Origin: Haliotis asinina
Lineage: Eukaryota; Mollusca; Gastropoda; Lepetellida; Haliotidae
Assembly (NCBI RefSeq): GCF_037392515.1
Contig: NC_090281.1
Location: 42,942,645-43,006,644 of the forward strand
Direction: 5' to 3'
DNA: 64,000 nucleotides
Below, one piece after another: positions 11,818-23,600 of the stretch. The stretch's first letter is position 1. Every line of letters starts with the position of its first letter. A model generated the notes under the pieces. The model ran no database searches. It had not been told where the DNA came from and saw nothing but the letters and a program-made list of their open reading frames with translations. The translations under genes and the position numbers were made by a program.

Positions 11818-12500
11818 TTCTCAGCCTGAGTGGTTTTCCCCACCAGGTAGAGACAGTTGTTTGCCACCAATGAGGACAATCATTTAGTGAATCATAGACA
11901 CAAGAACTACAAACGTACTAATAGTTTTATCTCAACTACAGCTCTTTTGGTAAACCTACCCTCTGAAATCATCAGAAATGGACAAAACTGAATACAGGAC
12001 AGTCATCAGTACTTGCAAAAGAAAGGGATGTCCCCAACACAGATACATGCTGACATGGTCTCCACTCTAGGGGATGATGTTCCTTCATTTTCCACAGTAA
12101 AGAAGTGGGCTGCAGAATTTAAGCGTGGCAGACAAAGCCTTGATGATGACCCACGCTCAGGAAGGCCTTCAACAGCAACCACTCCAGAAAACATCACGCG
12201 AGTACTCGATATGTTGATGGATGATCGACGATTGACTACTCGACATATTGCTAGTGTAGTGGGCATCTCTCATGAGAGGGTTGAGCATATTATCACCAAC
12301 GAATTAGGAATGATTAAAGTTTCTGCAAGATGGATGCCAAAGCTCAGAACAGATTTCTTCCTGACCGGGATTCGGGCCTTGCAGCATCGCTGGCAAAAGT
12401 GTGTGAACTTGGAAGGGGACTATGTAGAAAAATAAAATACAAACGTGGACTTCGTAACTTTTTTTCACAGTGAGGCTTAGAACTTTTCAGCCAACCCTCG
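11818..12500 (+). mobile_element. Internally deleted mariner, copy 1
   Basis: 683 bp. Its right end CAGCCAACCCTCG is followed by the target TA. The left inverted repeat has lost its first bases and starts at TTCTCAGCCTGAG. The interior matches copy 2 (28238-29523) at roughly 95% where I compared them, but the central part, including the catalytic domain, is gone. It sits inside the GIY-YIG element. Confidence 0.9.
11978..12435 (+). pseudogene. Mariner transposase remnant
   Basis: The ATG at 11978 (MDKTEYRTVI) is followed by a one-base loss at about 12008. From 12013 the frame is open again: QKKGMSPTQIHADMVSTLGD, the paired helix-turn-helix region with GRPSTATTPENI and HIASVVGISHERVEHI, then a direct join to DFFLTGIRALQHRWQKCVNL and the stop at 12433-12435. 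All three catalytic Asp are lost, so it cannot cut DNA but could keep its DNA-binding part. Confidence 0.9.
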
Positions 12501-12821
12501 TATGTTGGAAAAACCAAAAGATGTTTCAGAGTCCGATTATCAGAACTATATACTTATATCACACACAAACGTGACAAACCTGTCGCATGAACATCGCAGC
12601 AAAAATGATCAAGAGTTTGACATAATCACACCGAAAGGATCCAGACTCTGAACAAACCACCGACAAACAGAATTACGGTGGATTTTTTTAGCTCCATACG
12701 TTCTAGCCGCAAGGACTCAACGTCAGGATTGTAGACTGAAATATCCCTTCAGCCTTCTCTCAGCTCCACATTTTAGTATATAAAATATGCTCTCGTATTG
12801 CTTTTGCATGTGTTTCTGTGT

Positions 12822-12955
12822 CAGTGAGTTTAGTATTACACCACCGCTTTTAGCAATATTCCAGCAATATGACGGCGGGGCACTCTAGAATAATCTTCAC
12901 ACATTGTGCCCATGTTGGGAATCGAACCCAGGTCTTCAGTGTGAGGATCGAACGT
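12822..12955 (-). mobile_element. SINE family A copy
   Basis: Reverse orientation: AGTGAGTTTAGTATTACACC, then CTTTTAGCAATATTCCAGCA and GGAATCGAACCCAGGTCTTC (box B complement). The head is truncated. Confidence 0.85.
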
Positions 12956-13217
12956 TTTTGTTGCTTCCATATTCCAATGCAGAACGTAGTTATTAGTTAT
13001 ACCAATGAGCATTAATTGAGCATCTCTTGAATCCTGGGTCATTTTTAATATATTGATCCAATTCTGCGATCATATCCAAGCATACTGGAATGCACGATCA
13101 AATCACGTGCTACACACAATACATGTATCTGGATATGGTCAACAGGGAAGACAGTAAGCACATTGAGATATTTCATCATTGCAGTGTGTGTGCTTCAGTT
13201 TCCTGAACTGTTTTTAA

Positions 13218-14425
13218 GGCCATATGCAACCATAAAATCAAACGTAATTAAAACACAATTATCACTTATTCCTGACATATAATATACATTGCTGCTCGTA
13301 AAAATACAAATAAACAAAATTATAAGCGTACAATCGCGATTCAAAAGTGCAATATTTGTACTTGGACACACTTCCCTCGAAAAGAAGCCCTCGGGAGACC
13401 GGGCGGGTGGGTGTGCACCCAAGTCTAACGACGGCTTCCGATTAGCTGGTTCATTTGCTGATACGCTGAAGGCTCGTGTGTACAGAAAGACGTTCAGTTT
13501 GATGGGCATTTTAGAAGTATGGAGAGTCACAAGAAAGTAAGATTCTTTATGGATAACATCTTCTTTTATTGTACTTGGTGCGTCGTTTCAGTAATGGATT
13601 CATATAGCGTTGTCAAACAAAATCATATACACTAGAAGTTGTTATCCATAAAGAATGTATATAGAGACGCTAGGTTAAGTAAATGCATGTTCTCTGAATT
13701 TGCGTTCGATCCAATCAAAAATCATATCAATAGAGATGGTGAACTACTACGTGGCTTGAAACTGTTATTCGTCTAAGTACAAAGCAGGACTTGAAACTGA
13801 CAAGCGTTTGCACCAGTTTCCATCAGGTCCAGTCATCCGAGAAAAATGGATGTAATTTGTTTGCGAACCCACAGACATAAAACATGTCATGTGTACAAGT
13901 ATCACACCTGCCTAATTACATAATATGGCAGAGACAGGACTCGGGTGCACTATTCATAAATCAGTTTATTTTGTTTATGGCGTACTGTTCAAATTGCATG
14001 TGTCAATGATTGAACCTGTGTATTGCATATTGTCTTTAGCGGACAAGCAGGCCTGCATATAGGTGTCAATAAACCAGACAGTGAGCTTTCTCTGTGACAG
14101 AGGCTGCATACCACAATCAACAAGTTTTTGGGTTTTTTTCATGTAACGAGTAGATTATTTACATGTTTGTGTACACAACCCAGACTAGACTACTGCTCAC
14201 GACCTCATACTCCGGGCATGCACACTGTTTCCAGCTCCGCGAACCTAATCACTGCGCAGCACAGCTGTTGAAACCTCGTTTGACCTCCGATTTCGCGGGC
14301 TTTTTTTCATCGCGCTTTTTTCAAATTTATAGGTTTAATTTGGCATTTTTGATGATTTGTTTCGCTAAGAGCATACAGAAAGGTATCGGAATCTGCAAAA
14401 TTGTGTTTTACGTTGCATGTGACCT
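13218..14425 (-). mobile_element. 1.2-kb TTAA-flanked DNA element, copy 1
   Basis: Ends: GGCCATATGCAACC at left and GTTGCATGTGACCT at right, both flanked by TTAA. The interior matches the copy at 39557-40822 in inverted orientation; shared blocks include the CGATTCAAAAGTGCAATATT region and the TGCTCACGACCTCATACTC region. It has no transposase, so it is non-autonomous. Kolobok- or piggyBac-type by target site; see the empty-site evidence at 41222. Confidence 0.88.
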
Positions 14426-14764
14426 TTAAAACACGACAGTTCGAAAATGAAATTTCAAGAAGACAGAATTTTAGAAACAAAATATGATTGGAAGCAATCG
14501 AGATGAATTATTCAAGAATGTCCTGTGCAAATACTAACTTGAACATAAACATCACGGCTGCTAGTCTACTTGAAAGGAAGGAAGCACATGGCCAGTGGTA
14601 AAGCCAGGAATCCTCTGCAAGCAAGAAGACCGATGAGACTTCGTTTGTCTACGCGCAATCCAGTCTAAGTAAACTCATTGGCACACAAGGACAAGTTGAG
14701 CAGCGACCTGACAATTGAGAATTGAACCTCTTGCCTTGCATGAAAAGCATGGACATAACCTTAC

Positions 14765-14845
14765 AGCCAATGAGAAGTTAATCATCAACTTTTAGCCAAT
14801 CAATGCAGTCTATATAAGGTATGAACTGTGACCTACCCTTACACA
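14765..14845 (+). promoter_or_regulatory. CCAAT/TATA promoter-like stretch
   Basis: Two CCAAT boxes (AGCCAATGAG near 14764, AGCCAATCAA near 14795) precede TATATAAGG near 14812, at Pol II-like spacing. No gene is recognised downstream, so the promoter could belong to an unrecognised element or be chance. Confidence 0.3.
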
Positions 14846-16584
14846 GGTGGCGAGGCTCCGCATGGGTGCCCCAGAGGTTCCTAACATTTTGAAATTAACA
14901 TTTTGTAAGTAAAACAAAACACCAACAACAATGCCAACATGAAAATATAGTATTTATTACCTTGTTACATTAGCAGGTATGAGTGCCGCCTACTGGCGCT
15001 TGCCATTGTGGCCGAAAGGGACCCAGGCTGTCCACTTGCTACCTCGACCACATGAGAGTCTTATGAGCAGGGCGCGTGCAGCTACGCGGAATCAATTTCA
15101 TCGTCATGTACTGCAAGTGCACTAGCCTACACCTGCTCTCCCTTTCACAAACCAAATGGATTTGCTCAATGCTGTGCACTGCCTGCTTCGTGTAAACGCG
15201 TTCCCTGCGCCGATCCAACTAATCCCTCTTTGCCAGTAGGCTCAGTATTATTCGTTACACTGCGTTATTCGTTTTACTGAGTCTAACAAACCCCAGTAGA
15301 AGGTCGCGTCAGCCAACGTTTTCAATTGACCTGTTGTCTGGTAGTCCACCTTGCTGGTGTGGTGAACTGTTGTTGCTAGGGTTGCTGGTCTGACCGAACG
15401 TCATCCTTATTTCCTCACTGGCTGGCTCAGGGAAGAAATCTGCCGTAGTGGAGGCTACGGAGGCATAGCGAAATGTTCCCCGATCTGTTGAAAGACGTCA
15501 TGTTCTACACGTTACACGTTTTTGTGTATTCCTGTCGGAATGGGGTTGTTACCAAATTTCTGTTTCAGTTTTTATTTTTGTTTTTATCAGAGTAAAAACA
15601 GTCAAATTAGGATTTTAAATCTCGTTTTATGTATTCGTAATCATAAAAAAGAAAATAGGTTGTGCTTCTACATGTTCCTATGTATACACAACACTCACAG
15701 TATTATAATCATGAACTTGTCTTGACCCACACTGTCATTGCTCAAACTGAAAGTCAACAATGTGTGAATACTTATTAATAAAGTGGTGAACTGATGCCAT
15801 TTGGTGATTTTGGATTCATATTTTATTTCCTTTTACTCCATAATAAGCTGTACTTGGGATACATAGAATTAGTTTGCTGGTTTCCGGGATGAGGAAAAAA
15901 ACCGTGATAAATTCGCGTTGAAACCCTACGTAGCTACTACAGCAACGATGTCAATATAGGGCCCGTAAATAGATCACATCACTTCGTGAGAGCTTAGTAC
16001 AATGTTTCATACCTTTTGGAATGGTGTCATGATTGTTAGTTGATAGTAAACAACCGATAATCCTCGCAGGACAAGTATGTTTCCGATCTAACCATCCCCA
16101 AAGTAGTCAACTGTTACGACTGTCAATAGCGGTGACATTTCGGTCCGATCAACTAAAGTCATATTTTGCGGTTGCGCAATTTGGAACCATACCTGATTTT
16201 TTAATATACGCAGAAAATCGGGTACCGAAAGTAAGCTGGGTCCCGTCTCTAATATTGCAAATTGCCGTGCAAAACGGAGCCAGGAACCAAGGTGCACCTC
16301 GCGAGACTTGCATGCCGTATTAACTTGACGACGATAGCCTTTGACGCAATGTCCGTGTTACCATGACTATAGTAACTGCAACAAAACCATTAGGCTACTG
16401 TTGCAATAATCATTGTATATAGGTGTACATAGGCTGATCCGCGCCCCCGCGCGCACGTGTGTGTGTGTTAAGGAGTGCGCAAACCCTGTTCCCCCTCCTC
16501 TTCTCTCCCCGTCCCTCTATCTTTGTCCTGACAATGGCAAGCCGTTTTCACATTCATTGAGACATAAAACAATATCATCAATTA

Positions 16585-16812
16585 TGTTAAAGATATCTGT
16601 TTCTATCAATAATGTTTTAAAGATATCGGTAACTACTTTAAGGTATCTTCTATTCAGTTTCTGTTAACCAATAAGTCACAAAATGTTATAGACATATCAG
16701 CAGTTTTGTAACGATATCATTAATATACGTTGTCATATCCTTAATTCATTTTACGATATCTTGAATTTTATTTCAGATGTCTATAATTTCAAAACAATTT
16801 AAGATATCAGCA
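16585..16812. repeat. Cluster of GATATC motifs
   Basis: AAGATATC, ACGATATC and near variants recur about nine times at irregular 20-45 bp spacing in AT-rich DNA. Probably a decayed tandem repeat. Confidence 0.45.
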
Positions 16813-17060
16813 TTTCTTAATAGATGTGAGGGCGGCTTGCCATACGGGCGTCTTGCCTATGTAATACACCTGTAGACTCTGCAAAAACTGGCGGCCCTTC
16901 TCTGTTAATGCTGAAATATTGCCAGTAACCACTTCCCGTCCAGCATGTTATTCCTCCACTGTTTAAGTAAAAACCAACATAGAATCTGTCTGACAGATAT
17001 TGCAAATTTATTTTGTTCAGTGGTACCGAGTGCTTGCTTAGCATTGCTGCTAAACAGACC

Positions 17061-17066
17061 TTTATT
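17061..17066 (-). promoter_or_regulatory. Poly(A) signal of selenoprotein gene
   Basis: AATAAA on the - strand, about 505 bases after the stop codon. It is the clearest poly(A) signal downstream, giving a 3' UTR of about 0.5 kb. Confidence 0.5.
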
Positions 17067-17165
17067 ACATACATTCGCAAATGACCGTTTTAGTTGGAAC
17101 TGGTGAAATTTAGATCGCAATTGCTGCTCTGGACAAAGAAGTCATAGTGCTGGTGAGAAATTTCA

Positions 17166-17214
17166 TCTCTCTGGACCTCAGATGGAGATTTAGTCAGATC
17201 ATCTGTCAGAGAGA
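17166..17214 (-). promoter_or_regulatory. Hairpin in 3' UTR, weak SECIS candidate
   Basis: On the - strand TCTCTCTG pairs with CAGAGAGA, and CAGATG with CATCTG, around a loop holding AAA. TGA and GA occur at the inner junction, as in a SECIS quartet, but the spacing to AAA is longer than usual. A second hairpin at 17464-17502 has ATGATGGCC, an AAA loop start and GGC, but lacks the 3' GA. A SECIS is required if the TGA is Sec; neither hairpin is convincing by eye. Confidence 0.25.
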
Positions 17215-17571
17215 CATTGTATCGGATAGAAGATGTTCTAACGAAATTGCTTTTACCTGACATTCCCTGTACTATGTCACGCACCGAACACCATGCAACT
17301 GTAGCTTTAGCTTCATTAAATGAAATAAAATAGTGAATTAATATCAACGGCTGGTTGAGTATCATCTGTGTAGAAACATATATAAGTAAATAATATCATT
17401 GCTTGTCCTCTGCGATACGATCGACAAATGGGAATCGGCGTCTCGGTCCGAACTCCGCGGTACATTAAGCCAGTGCAAGGAGATTTCTGCATAGGCCATC
17501 ATTCGAGCAGCAGCTCGGGCGTAGACGCTGAGTTTCTTTGACGACCGTTGCGCTCTGAATGTCACATTCGT

Positions 17572-17658
17572 CTAGAGAATGACACACGTCCGGCCTTGAC
17601 CTTCTTGGATGGTTTTGGGAGGCAGGCCCTGCTTGGCTTGGTTGACAGCCTCCAGAAT
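17572..17658 (-). CDS. SELENOW: SelW/MIEN1 last coding exon, CAAX end
   Basis: Acceptor TTGTTGCCAG. It encodes [20 protein letters not shown] and QGRTCVIL, then TAG. The Cys of CVIL is the predicted prenylation site, placing the protein on the inner membrane face. Confidence 0.92.
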   Translation of the reverse strand: MLEAVNQAKQGLPPKTIQEGQGRTCVIL

Positions 17659-20600
17659 CTGGCAACAACATGGACATTGAAAACAACGTGGACATTGAAA
17701 ACAGACGAACAAGCTATCATAAGCCAACTTTGACCCATATATGGTATGAATAATTCAACTAATAAGTAAAACCTCTTCGGATTATTATTATTGTTATTAT
17801 TATTGTTTGTTTGGACTGTTTAACAGCCGCAGTCAGCAATATCCTGTAAATAACTGAGTCTGGACCAGACAACCCAGAGGCTGTCATCATGAGCACCCAT
17901 CTAAGCAATTGGGATTCCGGTTGTCGCCTCTTACGACAGGCATAGGTTCCCGGAGAATAAATCTAAACAGGTTCTTCACTCTGGGAACAAGGAGATATGT
18001 CAAGACCAGTGAGAAAGAAGCCCTGTTCAGTTCAACGTTTGCATATCTAGGAGCAAACGAAACTGTAAAACTACATGTAAAAGATTTTCAGGACGCAGTA
18101 TTTTTAATATTTGAACACCGGGAAGTCTAATATCTGAGATGATTTCTGAGAGTGGTCACCGAGAGTCGGGACAAACGTAAACGTCACTCTGGATTACCAG
18201 CTTCCCCATTCTACATGAAGTTTTCTTCTGAAGTTCAAAGTATAGATCTGACATGTTTGATTATGTAAGAAATAAACAACCATTCCATAAGGATACCAGC
18301 GGCCTGCCACGAGAACATAATTTTTGTTTGGGCGTTATTTTAACTCTTTTCATATGAATACACCCATTCAAAACATACCGAGGGACTAAACCCAGTGTTT
18401 CGGAGGAATCAACTTGGGAGTGAACGCCAAGAACACATACTGTAATACAGGTACCAGAGTAAACTTGTGGACATGACCTGTTTGTTAATTTATTTTGTAA
18501 AGTTTGATTAAGACTATTTTTAGTCTTTGATTAAGTCATTGAGGGAGTTGGGCTTTATGCAGCTGTTCGCATTATTTCATCAATATCACTGCAGGAGACA
18601 CCAGAAGCGGGATTCATACATAGGAATCATGTTGGGAACCGAACCCGGGCCTTTGGCGTGGCGAGCGAACGCTTTAATCACTAGGCTGTCCCACCGCTCC
18701 TGAAGAGGTCAATCAACCTCTAAATTGATGAAAGAGCAAAAACATACGTGGTCAACTTCACAAAAGTCAATAGTTCAATCCAGTGTGGAAAGTAAAACCA
18801 ATGGCTGTAAATTGGGTTTTAAATATGCCCGTGGAGAGGATCTGTACCAGAATGGTTTCCCATGATCAAATGCTGTTTCCAGGAGTAACATCCACGTTCC
18901 TCATCACGTGGTCTCTGTTGTTATTTTGGGTAATAATACTGACACTGTTAACGTACATTTCATGCCTGTATGAGTATACGGTGACAGTATTGTCAGCTGA
19001 TGTATCATCACCAATAATGTTTCAATATCGCCAGGATCATATCACGTGGGTACTTACGTCCTCGTTAAAAGGGAAGGATCCCACCTCAAGCTTGGAGAAG
19101 ACCAGTTTGCCATTCACGGTCACTTCAAAGGAACCTGCAACAAATTACATAAGGTCTGTGTAAGAGGAATTGTAAAATATCTGCATTTGCGTTTGGTAAT
19201 TATTTTCAGTAGCATGTTCAAGCCCCGGTTTTGCTTCCAAGTCATGATCATGGTCCGCATGGAGGCGACTTTCAATTTACCCATGATTACTTGCATTAGT
19301 CCTCTGACCAAGTATTTGTTATTAGTTTAGTGGTTCATTTATGTCGGTTCTGCACCACCGACCTGTAAGTATAGGCTTACTACAACTCGCACTGATGCCT
19401 ACAAGACATCTACGGCCATATACTCCCGTGACCCACCCTGATGCCTGCCGGACACCTTCGGCTACTTACACCTGCGACCCACCCTGATGCCTACAAGACA
19501 TCTACGGCTACTTACCCCTGCGACCCACCCTGATGCCTACCAGACACCTTCGGCTACTTACCCCTGTGACCCACCCTGATGCCTACAAGACACCTACGGC
19601 TACTTACCCCTGCGACCCACCCTGATGCCTACAAGACATCTACGGCTACTTACCCCTGCGACCCACCCTGATGCCTACCAGACATCTACGGCTACTTACC
19701 CCTGCGACCCACCCTGATGCCTACAAGACATCTACGGCTACTTACCCCTGCGACCCACCCTGATGCCTACAAGACATCTACGGCTACTTACCCCTGTGAC
19801 CCACCCTGATGCCTACCAGACATCTACGGTTACTTACCCCTGCGACCCACCCTGATGCCTACAAGACATCTACGGCTACTTACCCCTGTGACCCACCCTG
19901 ATGCCTACCAGACACCTACGGCTACTTACCCCTGCGACCCACCCTGATGCCTACAAGACATCTACGGCTACTTACCCCTGCGACCCACCCTGATGCCTAC
20001 AAGACATCTACGGCTACTTACCCCTGCGACCCCCCCTGATGCCTACCAGACATCTACGGTTACTTACCCCTGCGACCCACCCTGATGCCTACAAGACATC
20101 TACGGCTACTTACCCCTGTGACCCACCCTGATGCCTACCAGACATCTACGGCTACTTACCCCTGCGACCCACCCTGATGCCTACAAGACATCTACGGCTA
20201 CTTACCCTTGCGACCCACCCTGATGCCTACAAGACATCTACGGCTACTTACCCCTGCGACCCACCCTGATGCCTACCAGACATCTACGGCTACTTACCCC
20301 TGTGACCCACCCTGATGCCTACCAGACATCTACGGCTACTTACCCCTGTGACCCACCCTGATGCCTACCAGACATCTACGGCTACTTACCCCTGCGACCC
20401 CCCCTGATGCCTACCAGACATCTACGGTTACTTACCCCTGCGACCCACCCTGATGCCTACAAGACATCTACGGCTACTTACCCCTGTGACCCACCCTGAT
20501 GCCTACCAGACATCTACGGCTACTTACCCCTGCGACCCACCCTGATGCCTACAAGACACCTACGGCTACTTACCCCTGTGACCCACCCTGATGCCTACAA

Positions 20601-23600
20601 GACATCTACGGCTACTTACCCCTGCGACCCACCCTGATACCTACAAGACATCTACGGCTACTTACCCCTGTGACCCACCCTGATGCCAACAAGACATCTA
20701 CGGCTACTTACCCCTGCGACCCACCCTGATGCCTACAAGACATCTACGGCTACTTACCCCTGCGACCCACCCTGATGCCTACAAGACATCTACGGTTACT
20801 TACCCCTGTGACCCACCCTGATGCCAACAAGACATCTACGGCTACTTACCCCTGCGACCCACCCTGATGCCTACAAGACATCTACGGTTACTTACCCCTG
20901 TGACCCACCCTGATGCCAACAAGACATCTACGGCTACTTACCCCTGCGACCCACCCTGATGCCTACAAGACATCTACGGCTACTTACCCCTGGGACCCAC
21001 CCTGATGCCTACAAGACACCTACGGCTACTTACCCCTGTGACCCACCCTGATGCCAACAAGACATCTACGGCTACTTACCCCTGTGACCCACCCTGATGC
21101 CTACCAGACATCTACGGTTACTTACCCCTGCGACCCACCCTGATGCCTACAAGACATCTACGGTTACTTACCCCTGCGACCCACCCTGATGCCTACAAGA
21201 CATCTACGGCTACTTACCCCTGCGACCCACCCTGATGCCTACAAGACACCTACGGCTACTTACCCCTGTGACCCACCCTGATGCCAACAAGACATCTACG
21301 GCTACTTACCCCTGCGACCCACCCTGATGCCTACAAGACATCTATGGCTACTTACCTCTGCGACCCACCCTGATGCCTACAAGGCATCTACGGCTACTTA
21401 CCCCTGCGACCCACCCTGATGCCTACCAGACATCTACGGCTACTTACCCCTGCGACCCACCCTGATGCCTACAAGACATCTACGGTTACTTACCCCTGCG
21501 ACCCACCCTGATGCCTTCCAGACATCTACGGTTACTTACCCCTGCGACCCACCCTGATGCCTACAAGACATCTACGGCTACTTACCCCTGCGACCCACCC
21601 TGATGCCTACAAGACATCTACGGCTACTTACCCCTGCGCCCCACCCTGATGCCTACCAGACATCTACGGCTACTTACCCCTGCGACCCACCCTGATGCCT
21701 ACAAGACATCTACGGCTACTTACCCCTGCGACCCACCCTGATGCCTACAAGACATCTACGGCTACTTACCCCTGCGACCCCCCCTGATGCCTACAAGACA
21801 TCTATGGTTACTTACCTCTGCGACCCACCCTGATGCCTACAAGGCATCTACGGCTACTTACCCCTGCGACCCACCCTGATGCCTACCAGACATCTACGGC
21901 TACTTACCCCTGCGACCCACCCTGATGCCTACAACACATCTACGGTTACTTACCCCTGCGACCCACCCTGATGCCTACAAGACATCTACGGTTACTTACC
22001 CCTGCGACCCACCCTGATGCCTACAAGACATCTACGGCTACTTACCCCTGCGACCCACCCTGATGCTTACAAGACATGTACGGCTACTTACCCCTGCGAC
22101 CCACCCTGATGCCTACAAGACATCTGCGGCTACTTACCCCTGTGACACACCCTGATGCCAACAAGACATCTACGGCTACTTACCCCTGCGACCCACCCTG
22201 ATGCTTACAAGACATGTACGGCTACTTACCCCTGCGACCCACCCTGATGCCTACAAGACATCTACGGTTACTTACCCCTGCGACCCACCCTGATGCCTAC
22301 CAGACATCTACGGCTACTTACCCCTGCGACCCACCCTGATGCCTACAAGACATCTACGGCTACTTACCCCTGCGACCCACCCTGCCACTAACGTCAGCCC
22401 CGGCCTTGGAAGCGAGGTAGTCCCTCAGCTTGCCGTACCGAGGGGCGTAGCCTCAGCTGCCGCTGAAACACATTGATCATACACAGTTTAAAACAATTAT
22501 AGACACGAACCTCAGGTATGCAACCCCTGTTGTGAAATGAAAAGAATAGTTTCAGAAATTTCCATACGTTTGCTCCTCCTCCTTCTGAACTTCATCCCTA
22601 ACATGAAGAAGAACCTGCTATCACGATGCCATCCGTCACCAGGTCCGGTGGTACCAGCGCAGTCGAGCAAAGCCCCACTGCCGACGTTACCTTTGCTGTC
22701 CAAGAGGCAGAGTTGGACGCCTGGGGACTCTTTGGCATCTCAACCAACAGCCTTGAGACGGTTGACAAACAACTTTTGGGTGCCTAGTTGCTTGAAATGG
22801 GTGCTCGAGGGGAAGGGTTCACGCCTCACGTAAGGAGCCAGATTGTGACTTTCCGCTGGAGTAGTCTCGCTGGGCTTTGATGGTGGCAACATTATATTTT
22901 GATAGTAAAATATTTTTGGAACTAAAGCGAGGGAAGTATTTTGCCAACCTTTGCTCGCTTTGCTCGCATGTGGGAAGACTGGTCATTTTCTCTTTGTTGC
23001 GCAACCCTATTTGCGCTATAATTTCACTGATTAATTTGAAAGGCATATTATGAACAAACATGTTGTAAGTCTATTATCTAATATGGTAGACTTAGTCTTG
23101 GTCTCTGAAAGGATGCAATTGGATACAAGCAAAAATGGCCTTGAAAGTTTCAAGGAACTCCACTGAGATGGGAGTTGAGAGTCGGAATCGGAGGAGAACC
23201 CTGATTGTGAATACTGAAGTTGGCAACTGAGTAATACAATACAGTTCAAGGCATGACATGTGGACCACATGTGGAGCACACAAGTCCACACTTACTTTTT
23301 TTCCGACTTACTACCATCACGTGACTTTCATTTCCTACTGGCCAGAGTCATTGTTTTCATATTTAAATGCCGCACAGACGGCATTTGTTTTGTTTTTCTC
23401 TTCACTATCCAGATCAAAATACGCCCATACATTTGATTTTTTTGTATCTCTACCCATATCTAAAAATTATCAAGATAGTTATCTTATTTTAAGGAGCGAA
23501 GTCTCAAGTGATGTATAAGATTTACACTCACTGCAGATTTGTAACAACTATGTATAATTATTTGCAACAACCATGAGTAGTCAAGTTTTGAACAAAATCT

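Larger units (their letters stand above)
11340..12665 (+). mobile_element. GIY-YIG (Penelope-like) retroelement fragment
   Basis: A frame before the mariner reads TKVFNERSYTFQSRNVVYLL then TCKRCRKQ, the N-terminal beta-strand of a GIY-YIG nuclease with its Cys pair. Just after the mariner it reads YVGKTKRCFRVRLSELYTYI, the second half of that motif. Weaker matches further left resemble the linker of the same proteins. No reverse transcriptase domain is seen. The family call (Penelope-like rather than another GIY-YIG element) is an inference. The mariner at 11818-12500 splits the nuclease codons. Confidence 0.65.
14430..17060. other. Intergenic DNA, no gene recognised
   Basis: Between the TTAA element and the selenoprotein gene's poly(A) signal. 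No host reading frame is recognised. It holds a promoter-like stretch (14765-14845) and a GATATC-rich stretch (16585-16812), listed separately. Confidence 0.45.

Noticed and set aside
14765-14845. A protein gene starting after the TATA-like box
   Set aside because: The ATG near 14859 gives only about 16 codons and no homology; only a promoter-like call is kept at low confidence.
22368-22379. Earlier GT donors (GTGGGT, GTCGCA) for SelW exon 2
   Set aside because: GTGGGT gives the wrong phase with the next exon. GTCGCA is a weak donor and shortens the VGRRGSFEV junction. GTAAGT fits phase, homology and consensus.
19372-22385. CRISPR array or a repetitive protein gene
   Set aside because: Units are contiguous with no unique spacers, the host is eukaryotic, and 46-bp units with TGA close all frames.
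22453-22455. In-frame TGA as a true stop making the SelW/MIEN1 gene a pseudogene
   Set aside because: It falls exactly on the family's Sec/Cys site, all four exons and splice sites are intact, and the protein is well conserved after it.
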